NCBI RefSeq assembly: GCF_011090165.1
Contig: NZ_JAADJT010000008.1
Location: forward strand, 248,001-312,000
Direction of reading: 5' to 3'
DNA: 64,000 nt
DNA from: Duganella aceris
GTDB taxonomy: Bacteria; Pseudomonadota; Gammaproteobacteria; Burkholderiales; Burkholderiaceae_D
Each line of letters opens with the position of its first letter. Position 1 is the stretch's first letter. The notes under the pieces are model-generated. The model did no database searches, was not told the DNA's origin, and saw only the letters and a program-made list of their open reading frames with translations. This document shows, piece by piece, positions 8,365 through 15,025 of this stretch. Made by a program: the position numbers and the translations under genes.

Positions 8365-9291
8365 ATGTCAGCTATCAAACTCGCCATCGTCGGCGTCGGC
8401 AAGATCGTGCACGACCAGCACCTGCCGGCCATCGCCGCCAATCCCGATTTCGCGCTGCTCGCCTCGGCCAGCCGCAACAACACCATCGACGGCCTGCCGG
8501 GCTTCAAGACCATCGAAGAGATGCTGGCCGCCGCGCCGGAGATCGAAGCGGTCTCGCTGTGCATGCCGCCGCAATACCGCTACGCCGCCGCGCATGCCGC
8601 GCTCACCGCCGGCAAGCACGTGTTCCTCGAAAAGCCGCCCGGCGCCACGCTGTCCGAAGTGGCCGACCTGGAGGCGCTGGCCGCGTCCAAGGGCCTGACC
8701 CTGTTCACCAGCTGGCACTCGCGCTACGCGCCGGCGGTGCAGCCGGCCAAGGCCTATCTGGCCGCGCACGCGCCGACCGCGATGCACGTGATCTGGAAAG
8801 AGGACGTGCGCCACTGGCATCCGAACCAGGACTGGATCTGGCAGGCCGGCGGCCTGGGCGTGTTCGATCCTGGCATCAACGCGCTGTCGATCGTCACCGA
8901 GATCCTGCCGTCGCAGGTGTTCCTCACCAGCGCCAGCCTGGAGTTCCCGGAGAACCGCGACGCGCCGATCGCCGCCGAGCTGCACTTCCAGGATGCCGGC
9001 GCGTTGCGCGTGCTCGCGGAATTCGACTGGCGCCAGACCGGCAAGCAAAGCTGGGACATCATCGTCGACACCGCCGACGGCCAGGTCAAACTCAGCGACG
9101 GCGGCGCGCGGCTGTGGATCGCCGGCGAAGAGCAGCCGCTGGACAAGGAGGCTGAGTACCCGTCGCTGTACCGCCGGTTCGCCGCCTTGGTCAAGGCCGG
9201 CCGCTCCGACGTCGACGTCGCGCCGCTGCGCCACGTCGCCGACGCCTTCATGCTGGGCCGGCGCAAGGTGGTCGAGGCCTTCCACGACTGA
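8365..9291 (+). CDS. Gfo/Idh/MocA-family NAD(P) sugar dehydrogenase, D-galactose 1-dehydrogenase-like
   Basis: A 308-aa cytoplasmic oxidoreductase. The N-terminal Rossmann motif is VGVGKIVHDQHLPAI (residues 9-23) and the conserved EKPPGATLSE sits near residue 93. The overall look (short protein, GKIVHDQH at the nucleotide site) matches D-galactose or L-arabinose 1-dehydrogenases that oxidise aldoses to lactones, though the exact sugar cannot be assigned. The ATG at 8365 follows GGAAG. It stands alone on the plus strand, divergent from the aminotransferase, with about 150 bases between the two starts. Given the window's bias toward oxidative sugar metabolism, a role in feeding aldonates is plausible. 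Confidence 0.85.
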   Translation: MSAIKLAIVGVGKIVHDQHLPAIAANPDFALLASASRNNTIDGLPGFKTIEEMLAAAPEIEAVSLCMPPQYRYAAAHAALTAGKHVFLEKPPGATLSEVADLEALAASKGLTLFTSWHSRYAPAVQPAKAYLAAHAPTAMHVIWKEDVRHWHPNQDWIWQAGGLGVFDPGINALSIVTEILPSQVFLTSASLEFPENRDAPIAAELHFQDAGALRVLAEFDWRQTGKQSWDIIVDTADGQVKLSDGGARLWIAGEEQPLDKEAEYPSLYRRFAALVKAGRSDVDVAPLRHVADAFMLGRRKVVEAFHD

Positions 9292-9308
9292 TCATTGATG
9301 AGGATGGC

Positions 9309-9324
9309 TCATAAGGTCATGCCG
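9309..9324 (+). promoter_or_regulatory. Motif shared with the LysR gene promoter (copy 1)
   Basis: TCATAAGGTCATGCCG in front of the MFS gene matches TCATAAGCTCATGCCG (11680-11695) in front of the lysR gene at 15 of 16 positions. Both regions also carry ATTCATGA nearby. This suggests a binding site for the LysR regulator at both promoters. Confidence 0.5.
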
Positions 9325-9370
9325 GCGTAGCCGTCTATTCATGAATGTGGTCATGCCTTACATTGGCGTC

Positions 9371-10774
9371 ATGACTACATCGAATAAACGCGCGATCCTC
9401 GCCATCATCCTCACCAGCTACGTCATGATCGTGCTGGACGCCTCGGTGGTCCTCACCGGGCTGCCGAAAATCCATCAGGAGCTGGGCTTCAGCGACACCG
9501 GCCTGGCCTGGGTGCAGAGCGCCTACACGCTAACCTTCGGCGGCTTGCTGCTGCTGGCGGCGCGCGCCGGCGACATCCTAGGGCGGCGCCGCATGCTGAG
9601 CGCCGGCTTGGCGATCTTCACGGCGGCGTCGGTGGCGATCGGCATGGCGGGCTCGCCGATGATGCTGGTCGCGGCACGCGCCGTGCAGGGGCTGGGCGCG
9701 GCGATCCTGGCGCCGTCCACGCTGGCGCTGCTGCAAACCACCTTCACCGACAGCGGCGAACGCATGAAGGCGGTGTCGTGGTACAGCGCGGTGGCCGGCG
9801 TGGCCGCCAGCGTCGGCATGGTGCTGGGCGGTGTGCTGGCCGAATGGCTGTCGTGGCGCGCCGGCTTCTTCATCAACCTGCCGATCGGGCTGGCGTTGAT
9901 GTGGGCGGCGCGGCGCTACATCGTGGAGAGCCCGCGCGCTTCGGCGCAGTTCGACGCGGCCGGCGCCGTTGCCTCCACGCTGGGCATGGGCGCGCTGGTC
10001 TATGGCTTCATCCGCTCCGCGTCCGCCGGCTGGGGCGATGCCGCCACGCTGGGCGCGATCGGCGCCGGCCTGGTGCTGCTGGCGCTGTTCGTTTTCAATG
10101 AGGCGCGCGTGGCGCAGCCTATCATGCCGCTGCGGCTGTTCGCCAATCGCGAGCGGGTCGCCGCCTATGTGGCGCGCATGCTGTTCCTCGGCGCGATGAT
10201 CGGCTTCTTTTTCTTCACCACGCAGTACCTGCAAGTGGTCGGCCATTACAGCCCGGCCGCGACCGGACTGGCCTTCCTGCCGATGACGCTGGTGAACTTC
10301 GCGGTGGCGATGACGGTGCCGTCGCTGAGCCGGCGCCACGGTAACGCGCGCCTGCTGGCGGTCGGGTTGGCGGTGTGTCTGGCCGGTATGGCGTGGTTGA
10401 GCCGCGTGTCGGTGGACAGCGGCTACCTGTTCGGCGTGGCGTTGCCGATGGTGTTGATCGGCGCAGGGCAGGGCATGGCTTTGAGTCCGCTGACCGCGTT
10501 CGGCATCGCCGGCGTGGCGCCGCAGGACGCGGGCGCCGCTTCGGGCGTGGTCAATGTCGCGCACCAGTTGGGTAACTCGCTGGGGCTGGCGATACTGGTG
10601 GCGGTGGCCGCCGCCGGCGCCGGAGGCTTGCAGGGCGCGGCCTTGCTGTCGCATCGCGTCACCGCCGCGCTGAGCACCGGCGCCGGCTGGCTGGCGTTGG
10701 CGCTGCTGCTGGTGTGGATGTTGATCGTCCGGCCGCAGGCGGCGCGGCGCGCCATCGAGGCCCGGACGGTGTAG
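9371..10774 (+). CDS. MFS drug/metabolite exporter, DHA2 (EmrB/QacA) type
   Basis: A membrane transporter of about 467 aa with some 14 predicted helices and the DHA2 motifs DASVVLTGLP in the first helix, a loop ARAGDILGRRRML between helices 2 and 3, and a motif-C-like GMVLGGVLAEWLSWRAGFFINLP. It should export toxic compounds or metabolites in exchange for protons. The ATG at 9371 (MTTSNKRA) puts the first helix at the expected distance. ATG 9341 is an in-frame alternative that adds ten residues; neither has a clear ribosome site. It is convergent with the LysR gene, one base apart, and shares a promoter motif with it. Confidence 0.88.
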   Translation: MTTSNKRAILAIILTSYVMIVLDASVVLTGLPKIHQELGFSDTGLAWVQSAYTLTFGGLLLLAARAGDILGRRRMLSAGLAIFTAASVAIGMAGSPMMLVAARAVQGLGAAILAPSTLALLQTTFTDSGERMKAVSWYSAVAGVAASVGMVLGGVLAEWLSWRAGFFINLPIGLALMWAARRYIVESPRASAQFDAAGAVASTLGMGALVYGFIRSASAGWGDAATLGAIGAGLVLLALFVFNEARVAQPIMPLRLFANRERVAAYVARMLFLGAMIGFFFFTTQYLQVVGHYSPAATGLAFLPMTLVNFAVAMTVPSLSRRHGNARLLAVGLAVCLAGMAWLSRVSVDSGYLFGVALPMVLIGAGQGMALSPLTAFGIAGVAPQDAGAASGVVNVAHQLGNSLGLAILVAVAAAGAGGLQGAALLSHRVTAALSTGAGWLALALLLVWMLIVRPQAARRAIEARTV

Positions 10775-10775
10775 A

Positions 10776-11666
10776 TCATCCCTGGTGGCGCAGCGCGTCC
10801 ACCACCAGCTGGAATGCCGGCGACGACTGGCGCCGGCTTGGAAAATATAGATGGTAGCCGGGGAAGGTCTGGCACCAGTCCTGCAACACCCGCACCAGCG
10901 CGCCCTGGGCGATGTGTTCGGCCACCATGTCCTCCGGCAGATAGGCCACGCCGTGGCCGGCCAGCGCCGCCCGCACGCGCGGCGTGCTGCTGTTGAACAC
11001 CCATTGGCCGTCGACCCGCACGTTGACGGCGTCGCCGTCCTTTTCAAAATCCCATACCAGCAGGTTGCCGTGCGTCGGCAGGCGCAGGTTGATGCAGTTG
11101 TGGTCCTGCAGATCGCGCGGCGTCAGCGGCTTGGCGCGTCGCGCGAAGTACGACGGCGCGGCCACCACCGCCATCCGCATGTCGGCGCCGATGCGCACCG
11201 CAATCATGTCCTTCTCCACCTGGTCGCCGAGCCGCACGCCGGCGTCGTAGCGCTGCTCGACGATGTTGGTCATGCCGTAGTCGACGTTGATGTCGATCTT
11301 GATGTCGGGGTATTGCGCCAGCAGCGGCGCCAGCTTGGGCCACAGCACGCCGTTGGCGGCGTGTTCGGCGCAGGTGATGCGGATGGTGCCGGCCGGCTTG
11401 TCGCGCAACTCGGTCAGCGCGGCCAGTTCGATGTCGATCTCTTCGAAGCGTGGCGCCAGTGTTTGCAGCAGGCGCTGGCCGGCGTCGGTGGGGCTGACGC
11501 TGCGCGTGGTACGGGTCAGCAGGCGGATTCCGAGCCGCGTCTCAAGCGCGCGGATGGTGTGGCTGAGCGCCGATTGCGACACGCCCATCTGCTTGGCCGC
11601 CTTGGTGAAGCTGCCCTCGCGCGCCACCGCGACGAAGGCCAGCAGGTCGTTGTAGTTCTCGGTCAT
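10776..11666 (-). CDS. LysR-family transcriptional regulator
   Basis: A 296-aa regulator. The N-terminal winged helix-turn-helix (GSFTKAAKQMGVSQSALSHT, then a recognition region ending RLLTRTTRSVSPTDAGQ) covers residues 1-60, followed by the periplasmic-binding-like effector domain. It belongs to the large group that controls neighbouring efflux or oxidoreductase genes. The divergent neighbour is the cupin gene at 11760, and a 16-base motif near its own start recurs before the MFS gene at 9371. Autoregulation plus control of the MFS pump and possibly the cupin is the simplest reading. The effector is unknown. Confidence 0.93.
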   Translation of the reverse strand: MTENYNDLLAFVAVAREGSFTKAAKQMGVSQSALSHTIRALETRLGIRLLTRTTRSVSPTDAGQRLLQTLAPRFEEIDIELAALTELRDKPAGTIRITCAEHAANGVLWPKLAPLLAQYPDIKIDINVDYGMTNIVEQRYDAGVRLGDQVEKDMIAVRIGADMRMAVVAAPSYFARRAKPLTPRDLQDHNCINLRLPTHGNLLVWDFEKDGDAVNVRVDGQWVFNSSTPRVRAALAGHGVAYLPEDMVAEHIAQGALVRVLQDWCQTFPGYHLYFPSRRQSSPAFQLVVDALRHQG

Positions 11667-11679
11667 TCATGAGTCCTCT

Positions 11680-11695
11680 TCATAAGCTCATGCCG
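11680..11695 (+). promoter_or_regulatory. Motif shared with the MFS promoter (copy 2)
   Basis: TCATAAGCTCATGCCG lies between the divergent lysR (start 11666) and cupin (start 11760) genes and matches 9309-9324 at 15 of 16 bases. It is a probable LysR-regulator site that could serve both divergent genes. Confidence 0.5.
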
Positions 11696-11759
11696 ATTAT
11701 AGCGGCTTATCAGTAGCGTCATCGCTGGCTACACTGGAGGCAATCGCAAAGGAGAAATC

Positions 11760-12239
11760 ATGAAACAACTATCCGCAACGGCGGCGCTGGTCGGCGGCTT
11801 GATGTCGGCGGCGGCGGCCCAGGAGGCCACGGCGCCGGTCAAGGTCACGCAGGCCGGATCGCAACCGTCGGCGGCCGGGCCGGCCGCCAATTTCACCGGC
11901 ACGGTGAGGGTCGATGCGCCGTTCAAGGGCAGCGGCGCGGCACGCGTCGGCGGCGCGCTGGTGACCTTCGAGCCGGGCGCGCGCACGGCGTGGCATACGC
12001 ACCCGTTGGGGCAGACGCTGATCGTCACCGCCGGCGCGGGACGGGTGCAACGTTGGGGCGGGCCGGTACAGGAGATCAAGCCCGGCGACACCGTGTGGAT
12101 ACCGCCCAACGTCAAGCACTGGCACGGCGCCGCGCCGACCACGGCGATGTCGCACATCGCCATCGCCGAGAACCTCGACGGCAAGGTCGTGGAGTGGCTG
12201 GAAAAGGTCAGCGACCTGCAATACCTTTCCGGCTCTTGA
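11760..12239 (+). CDS. Secreted cupin-domain protein
   Basis: A 159-aa protein with a short signal peptide (MKQLSATAALVGGLMSAAAA-Q) and a single cupin barrel. Metal ligands are visible in the two cupin motifs: TAWHTHPLGQTLIV with PGDTVWIPPNVKHWHGA downstream. This is the carboxymuconolactone-decarboxylase-associated or quercetinase-like small cupin type often found beside LysR regulators. The ribosome site is strong (AAAGGAGAAATC-ATG). Its 3-prime end overlaps the convergent symporter gene by 32 bases. The catalytic activity is unassigned. Confidence 0.85.
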   Translation: MKQLSATAALVGGLMSAAAAQEATAPVKVTQAGSQPSAAGPAANFTGTVRVDAPFKGSGAARVGGALVTFEPGARTAWHTHPLGQTLIVTAGAGRVQRWGGPVQEIKPGDTVWIPPNVKHWHGAAPTTAMSHIAIAENLDGKVVEWLEKVSDLQYLSGS

Positions 12240-13500
12240 TGCACAGCGCGGTCAGCATGCCGACCGCGCACACGCCGATCACGTAGTACGCCGGTCCGAG
12301 CTTGTCGCTCTTGAGCATCAGCGTGACGAAGATCGGCGTCAGTCCGCCGAAGATGGCGTAGGAAAGGTTGTACGAGAACGACAGCCCTGAGAAGCGGACC
12401 TGCGCCGGGAAGGCTTGCACCAGCACGCACGGCACCGCGCCGACCACGCCGACCAGCAGTCCGGTCAGCGCGTACAGCGGCAGCAGCAGCTCCGGCTGCG
12501 TGGCGATGGTGGTGTAGAAAACGTACAGGCACACCGCCAGCAGCGGGCTGCCGATCAGGATCACGCGGCGCGCGCTGAAGCGGTCGGCCAGCACGCCGGC
12601 GATGATGCAGCCGAAGGCCAGGCACAAGGTGGCGGCGGTATTCGCCACCAGCGAGGTGCGGGCGTCGATGTGATAAATCTTTTGCAGCAGCGCCGGCGTC
12701 ATCAGGATCACCACCACGATGCAGGCCGACAGCATCCAGGTCAGCAGCATCGACACCGCCACCGCGCCGCGATGGCTGCGCAGCACTGCCTTCAGCGGCA
12801 TCTCGGCCGCCAGCGCCTTCCGTTGCTGCATCTCGGCGAACACCGGCGTCTCGTGCAGCCAGCGGCGCAGGTACATCGCGCCCAGGCCGAACACGCCGCC
12901 CAGCAGGAACGGGTAGCGCCAGGCGCCGTCGGTCACTTCGGCCGGCGTGTAGACGGTATTGAGGCCGGTGGCCACCAGCGAACCAAGCAGGATGCCGACC
13001 GTCAGGCCGGCGGTCAGCGTGCCGCAGGCGTAGCCGGTGCGGTTGGCCGGCACGTGCTCGGAGACGAACACCCAGGCGCCCGGCACCTCGCCGCCGACCG
13101 CCGCGCCTTGCAGCACGCGCATCAGCAACAGCAGCAGCGGGGCGGCCAGGCCGATGCTGGCGTAGGTCGGCAGCAGGCCGATCATCAGCGTCGGCAGCGC
13201 CATCAACAGGATCGACAGCGTGAACATGCGCTTGCGCCCCAGCAGGTCGCCGAAGTGCGCCATGACGATGCCGCCCAGCGGCCGCACCACGTAACCGGCG
13301 GCGAAGATGCCGAAGGTTTGCAGCAGCCGCAGCCAGTCCGGCATCTCCGGAGGAAAGAACAACTGGCCGATGGCGTTGGCGAAGAAAACGAAGATGATGA
13401 AGTCGTAGAATTCCAGCGCGCCGCCGAGCGCGGCCAGCGACAGTGTCTTGTAATCTTCTTTGGTCAGCGGGCGGGCGGCGGAGATGTCGGAGTTGTGCAT
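12208..13500 (-). CDS. MFS transporter, metabolite:H+ symporter (MHS/ProP-ShiA-like) family
   Basis: A 430-aa, 12-helix proton symporter. The start has the MHS hallmark (LAALGGALEFYDFIIFVFFANAIG, given in part: GGALEFYDF) and the loop motif AHFGDLLGRKRMF between helices 2 and 3. Members import organic acids such as shikimate, citrate, alpha-ketoglutarate or proline/betaine; the substrate here is unknown. It is transcribed alone on the minus strand and is convergent with the cupin gene, overlapping its 3-prime end by 32 bases, so the coding ends are shared in antisense. Confidence 0.92.
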   Translation of the reverse strand: MHNSDISAARPLTKEDYKTLSLAALGGALEFYDFIIFVFFANAIGQLFFPPEMPDWLRLLQTFGIFAAGYVVRPLGGIVMAHFGDLLGRKRMFTLSILLMALPTLMIGLLPTYASIGLAAPLLLLLMRVLQGAAVGGEVPGAWVFVSEHVPANRTGYACGTLTAGLTVGILLGSLVATGLNTVYTPAEVTDGAWRYPFLLGGVFGLGAMYLRRWLHETPVFAEMQQRKALAAEMPLKAVLRSHRGAVAVSMLLTWMLSACIVVVILMTPALLQKIYHIDARTSLVANTAATLCLAFGCIIAGVLADRFSARRVILIGSPLLAVCLYVFYTTIATQPELLLPLYALTGLLVGVVGAVPCVLVQAFPAQVRFSGLSFSYNLSYAIFGGLTPIFVTLMLKSDKLGPAYYVIGVCAVGMLTALCIKSRKGIAGR

Positions 13501-13575
13501 GCGGTTATTTTTCTCAGGTGGAGGCGCAGGCGTAGCATACGCAATTCCACCTGTTCGGTAAACGCCGCCGGCGAC

Positions 13576-14040
13576 TCACAGTTCGTCGAACTGCGCTCCG
13601 GCGCCGGAGATGATGATTTCGCCGGCGCCGTTGAAGATCGCGTGGATGCACATCACCAGCGGGCCGGAGGCCGGGCGGCTGCCGAGGTTGAAGTTGAGCT
13701 GCGTGCCGCCTTCACTCACGTTCAGCGCGCCGCTGTCGTGGAATTCCTTGGATTCGGCGCCCGGTCCGGTGGCCTCGTGGATGCGCACCCGGTCCACCAT
13801 CGGGCCGCCCTTGGCCGACAGCCGCAGCCACGCGCTCCGGATCCGGACCGCGTCGCCATCCAGCTTGGTGCCGGACGGGATGGCCAGATGAAACCAGTTG
13901 TCGGTGCCGCGGTTTTGCTTGATCGAGGTGCCATACCCCATCGGCCTCAGGACGAGTCCGTTGTTAGTGCCGGTCAATTCTTTGGTGAATTCCGGCACCA
14001 CGTTGACGCCGTGGGTCCAGAAATGGAACATTTCAGCCAT
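13576..14040 (-). CDS. Conserved hypothetical protein, 154 aa
   Basis: I do not recognise the family with certainty. The start ATG 14040 (MAEMFHFWTHGVNVV) follows an AGGAGAACCATC ribosome site; an upstream in-frame ATG at 14136 has no support. The protein has no signal peptide or membrane segment and is rich in beta-forming, Gly/Ser/Thr stretches, for example NLGSRPASGPLVMCIHAIFNGAGEI, read here only in part as FNGAGEIIISGAG near the C-terminus. That suggests a small beta-sandwich protein. It is divergent from the gluconokinase gene, with a 380-base regulatory gap between them. Confidence 0.7.
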   Translation of the reverse strand: MAEMFHFWTHGVNVVPEFTKELTGTNNGLVLRPMGYGTSIKQNRGTDNWFHLAIPSGTKLDGDAVRIRSAWLRLSAKGGPMVDRVRIHEATGPGAESKEFHDSGALNVSEGGTQLNFNLGSRPASGPLVMCIHAIFNGAGEIIISGAGAQFDEL

Positions 14041-14301
14041 GATGGTTCTCCTAGCTTGGGTTTGAACGGGAGTGATCGTTGAAGCGATCGCCTCCAGTAT
14101 CGAGCCCGAACGCTGCCGTGGCTTGATGGCGCTCAAAGGTGCGCCTTGCGGGAAAGCGTTGCGCGCCCGCCACGTTCATGCTGCGCCGCCGTAGAACCGC
14201 CCGCGCGCACCGTGGCGCGGCGTTCCCGGCCCAGCTTTATGCTGCGTTGCAATACGAATATCTCTTTACAAATTCCTACGGTGCGTTAAAGTCACTACCA
14301 A

Positions 14302-14318
14302 ATGATAACGCTAACTTC
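14302..14318. promoter_or_regulatory. LacI-type operator A upstream of gluconokinase
   Basis: ATGATAACGCTAACTTC. It matches operator B (14391) at 14 of 17 positions and has the central CG palindrome typical of LacI/GalR-family sites. The two are 89 bases apart. Confidence 0.5.
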
Positions 14319-14390
14319 GCGGTATCGGCTAACTCCCCCATTTCAGAAATGCAGCGGCGCAAGCAAACGGCCCGGTTCTTCAGAAATGTG

Positions 14391-14407
14391 ATGTTAGCGC
14401 TAACTTT
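14391..14407. promoter_or_regulatory. LacI-type operator B upstream of gluconokinase
   Basis: ATGTTAGCGCTAACTTT, with the perfect palindrome GTTAGCGCTAAC at its core. The first twelve bases (ATGTTAGCGCTA) are identical to the site before xylX (43109). It lies 16 bases before the gluconokinase start codon, a position where a bound repressor would block transcription. Confidence 0.65.
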
Positions 14408-14422
14408 AATTCGGAGCGGTGG

Positions 14423-14932
14423 ATGGAGAGTATTCGTTGGGTGGTGATGGGCGTCAGCGGCTGCGGCAAGAGCACGGTCGGTCAGGCGTTGGCGTCCGAA
14501 CTGGACGTGCCCTACATCGAGGGCGATCTGTTCCACCCGGACGCCAACGTCGCCAAGATGTCGGCCGGGATGCCGCTCAACGATGACGACCGCGCCGGCT
14601 GGCTGCTGGCCTTGCAGGCGCAGATCCGGGCCGCGCGCCAGGACGACGCCGGCCTGGTGCTGTCCTGCTCGGCGCTGAAACGGCGCTACCGCGACCTGCT
14701 GCGCCAGGGCGACCCGGCGCTGCGTTTCGCCCATCTGGCCGGGGCCAAGGAATTGATTTCGGCGCGCATGCAGGCGCGCGTCAACCATTACATGCCGCCA
14801 TCGCTGCTCGACAGCCAGTTCCGCGACCTGGAACCGCTGCAGGACGACGAAGCCGGCGTCACGCTCGATATCGGCATCGCCCCGGAACTGCTGGTGGCGC
14901 AGATCTTGGGGGAGGTACAACGCCAGGCTTGA
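14423..14932 (+). CDS. gntK: Gluconokinase
   Basis: A 169-aa cytoplasmic P-loop kinase that phosphorylates D-gluconate to 6-phosphogluconate for the Entner-Doudoroff or pentose-phosphate route. Walker A is GVSGCGKST (residues 10-18). The family signature EGDLFHP and KMSAGMPLNDDDR follow, then CSALKRRYRD. Length and motifs are normal for the GntK/IdnK family. It is the first gene of a plus-strand run that includes a TonB receptor, a GntP permease and two secreted proteins; the 93-base gap to the receptor shows no obvious terminator. Two LacI-type operators precede it, so the whole locus is probably repressed in the absence of its sugar. Confidence 0.95.
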   Translation: MESIRWVVMGVSGCGKSTVGQALASELDVPYIEGDLFHPDANVAKMSAGMPLNDDDRAGWLLALQAQIRAARQDDAGLVLSCSALKRRYRDLLRQGDPALRFAHLAGAKELISARMQARVNHYMPPSLLDSQFRDLEPLQDDEAGVTLDIGIAPELLVAQILGEVQRQA

Positions 14933-15025
14933 CGGGCAGGGCACGGCAGCAAATTCGCAGGAAAGCTTCATCGCAGCGGGCCGTCAGCAGTACCGCGCGC
15001 AATCAATAAAAATTTGGAGACTCAC

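Larger units (their letters stand above)
14041..14422. other. Divergent intergenic region with operators
   Basis: A 382-base gap between the divergent unknown gene and gluconokinase. It contains two LacI-type operators (14302-14318 and 14391-14407) and a direct repeat of TTCAGAAATG (14342-14351 and 14379-14388). It is clearly more AT-rich than the flanking genes from about 14240 on. No credible gene was seen. Confidence 0.7.
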
